DNA from: Cetobacterium somerae
Lineage (GTDB): Bacteria; Fusobacteriota; Fusobacteriia; Fusobacteriales; Fusobacteriaceae
Reading direction: 5' to 3'
Length of the DNA: 64,000 bases
Assembly: GCF_022430525.1 (NCBI RefSeq)
Contig: NZ_CP092519.1
Coordinates: forward strand, 1,304,454-1,368,453
Numbering within the stretch: position 1 is the stretch's first letter; each line of letters begins with the position of its first letter. A program made the position numbers and the translations under genes. Shown one piece after another: positions 63,010 through 64,000 of this stretch. Below the pieces are notes generated by a model. The model did not search any database. It was not told the origin of the DNA and worked only from the letters and a program-made list of their open reading frames with translations.

Positions 63010-63954
63010 TTAAACAAATAGATCTTTTATACTATTTAACATTACACTTCTTACATTTGGACTATCTTTTGCCAATTCCTCTATCATCTTTTTTACTTTT
63101 AAACGTTTTGAATTATCACTTGTTTCATATGGACAGTCATTATGCAAAATTGGTAATCCTAATTTTTTTGCATATCTGATTGTTTCTTTTTCTTCCACAT
63201 ATGCTAAGGGTCTAATAACTTTCAACCCATACTCCTCTGAATGATAAGCAGGTTTCATTACCCCCATATTTCCTTGATATAAAACATTTAATAAAAACGT
63301 TTCTATTATATCATCTTTATGATGACCTAATACTAACTTATTTATATTTTGTTTTTTCATCTCTTTATACAGAAGTCCTCTTCTTACTCTTGCACACATA
63401 AAACACGGATTTTTTAAATCTTCATTAGTCAAAATACTTTCACCTATTGATGTCTCTATTACTTGTAATTCTACCCCTAATTTAGAGCAGTAGTCTTTTA
63501 TATCACCATATTTTCCACCCTCTTCAACTGGATGAATGTGAATTGGAAATAATTCAAAATTTATTCCCGATATTTTTTTTATTCTTATTAAAGCATTTAA
63601 AACTGTTAAACTATCTTTTCCTCCTGATATTCCAACAGCAATTCTATCGCCCTCTTCAATCATATTGTAATCATGCATCGCCCTTCCTATTGGGCTCCAT
63701 AATGTTTTTTCAAATCCCTTATCTTGAATAAACGATAAAATTTCTCTATCATCCAATTTATTTAAATTTATTTTTAATCCTGTTTGTTTATAAATTTTAT
63801 CAATTAATTTTATTATTTTATTTTCAGTATAAGTTATCTCTATTTTTATTTCATCTTTTAAATTATTAATTAAAACTATATTTTCTTTAACTTCAAAAGT
63901 AAAAGATTGAAATGTGTGGCCATTTAACTCTTTTATATTATCTATTTTTAACAC
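63010..63954 (-). CDS. TtcA-like PP-loop ATPase (tRNA thiolation family)
   Basis: A 314-aa ATP-pyrophosphatase like TtcA, which makes 2-thiocytidine-32 in tRNA. The PP-loop is IAVGISGGKDSLTVLN (SGGxDS), the Fe-S Cys candidates are PCFMCARVRR (CxxC) and NDCPYE (third Cys), and LGHHKDDIIETFLLN is the family helix. About 90 N-terminal residues precede the core and are not a standard part of TtcA. I use GTG 63954, 6 bases after SD AAAGGAG, rather than ATG 63984, which has no SD and lies in the upstream gene's 3' end. Another PP-loop thiolase is possible. Confidence 0.82.
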   Translation of the reverse strand: MLKIDNIKELNGHTFQSFTFEVKENIVLINNLKDEIKIEITYTENKIIKLIDKIYKQTGLKINLNKLDDREILSFIQDKGFEKTLWSPIGRAMHDYNMIEEGDRIAVGISGGKDSLTVLNALIRIKKISGINFELFPIHIHPVEEGGKYGDIKDYCSKLGVELQVIETSIGESILTNEDLKNPCFMCARVRRGLLYKEMKKQNINKLVLGHHKDDIIETFLLNVLYQGNMGVMKPAYHSEEYGLKVIRPLAYVEEKETIRYAKKLGLPILHNDCPYETSDNSKRLKVKKMIEELAKDSPNVRSVMLNSIKDLFV

Positions 63955-63955
63955 A

Positions 63956-64000
63956 CTACTCTCCTTTTTTTGCTTCAGATACATATCCTAATACATAATC
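63956..64000 (-). CDS. 3' end of an unidentified upstream gene (partial)
   Basis: Reading the minus strand from the right edge gives DYVLGYVSEAKKGE followed by TAG (63958-63956), ending 1 base before the GTG start of the TtcA-like gene and containing its SD. The tight stop-SD-start geometry suggests a real gene in the same operon, but 14 residues are too few to identify it. Confidence 0.4.
   Translation of the reverse strand, partial: DYVLGYVSEAKKGE

Noticed and set aside
63955-63984. ATG 63984 as the start of the TtcA-like gene
   Set aside because: No SD precedes it, and this DNA reads better as the 3' end of another gene that contains the SD for GTG 63954.

Overview
The window comes from a strongly A+T-rich bacterial chromosome that best fits the Fusobacteriota (Fusobacterium/Cetobacterium group). 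This is inferred from gene content only. Outer-membrane functions (MlaA lipoprotein, a KdsC-type phosphatase, a patatin type V autotransporter of the same size and catalytic layout as Fusobacterium FplA) sit among genes more familiar from Firmicutes (SigH-like sigma factor, DUF896/YnzC, CvfB, TrmR, PepV, formate-THF ligase). Tyrosine phenol-lyase, glutamine synthetase III and the glycyl-radical pair YjjI/YjjW point to an anaerobic amino-acid fermenter. I see no tRNA or rRNA genes, CRISPR array, IS element or prophage.

Layout. 1-5.1 kb (minus): dipeptidase PepV (cut by the left edge), mlaA, a secreted alpha/beta hydrolase, a Cof-type HAD phosphatase and a SpoU RNA methyltransferase. 5.2-8.5 kb (plus): an orphan PotD-like lipoprotein, a beta clamp (dnaN) and CorA. 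8.5-11 kb (minus): an EF-G-like GTPase and HU. 11.1-15.7 kb (plus): an amidase lipoprotein, then an FMN riboswitch controlling ribH-ribD-ribE-ribBA. 15.7-18.6 kb (minus): a small lipoprotein, an esterase, asnS and DUF896. 18.8-22.4 kb (plus): aroA-fplA. 22.4-25.4 kb (minus): yjjW/yjjI and the SigH-like factor. 25.6-30.3 kb (plus): fhs, a PurM/HypE-like protein, rsmB and trmR. 30.3-32.7 kb: a short aromatic-acid-exporter-like membrane protein (minus), then an MBL hydrolase and a thioredoxin-reductase-like flavoprotein (plus). 32.7-40.2 kb (minus): glnN, an IclR regulator, cvfB, an HTH-TPR regulator, an internally deleted AgcS symporter and tyrosine phenol-lyase. 40.2-40.6 kb: the only gene-free stretch over 300 bp, with 95 consecutive A/T bases. 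40.6-41.5 kb (plus): a lysine exporter LysO split into two genes. 41.5-48.8 kb (minus): a lipase, a DgkA-PAP2 fusion, ybeY, pgpH and a JAMM-DinG fusion. 49-49.9 kb (plus): rpsT and a KdsC-like phosphatase. 49.9-59.3 kb (minus): YibE/F, rpsO, ftsH, tilS, a B12-radical SAM protein, mltG and a DEAD-box helicase. 59.5-59.9 kb (plus): a PG0541-like protein. 60-64 kb (minus): the feo iron-uptake cluster, a TtcA-like protein and the last codons of another gene.

The genes are tightly packed, with strong SD sequences, short overlaps, and hairpin terminators that often incorporate stop codons of flanking genes. Several consensus promoters (TTGACA-17/18-TATAAT) are visible. Most genes are core metabolism or envelope functions. 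I did not find a clearly new defence or mobile system. The items most worth checking are the in-frame-deleted AgcS symporter beside tyrosine phenol-lyase, the knotted leader of rpsO, the JAMM-DinG fusion, the thioredoxin-reductase-like protein lacking NADPH motifs, the antiterminator complementarity of the FMN riboswitch, and the A/T-only tract with twin hairpins.
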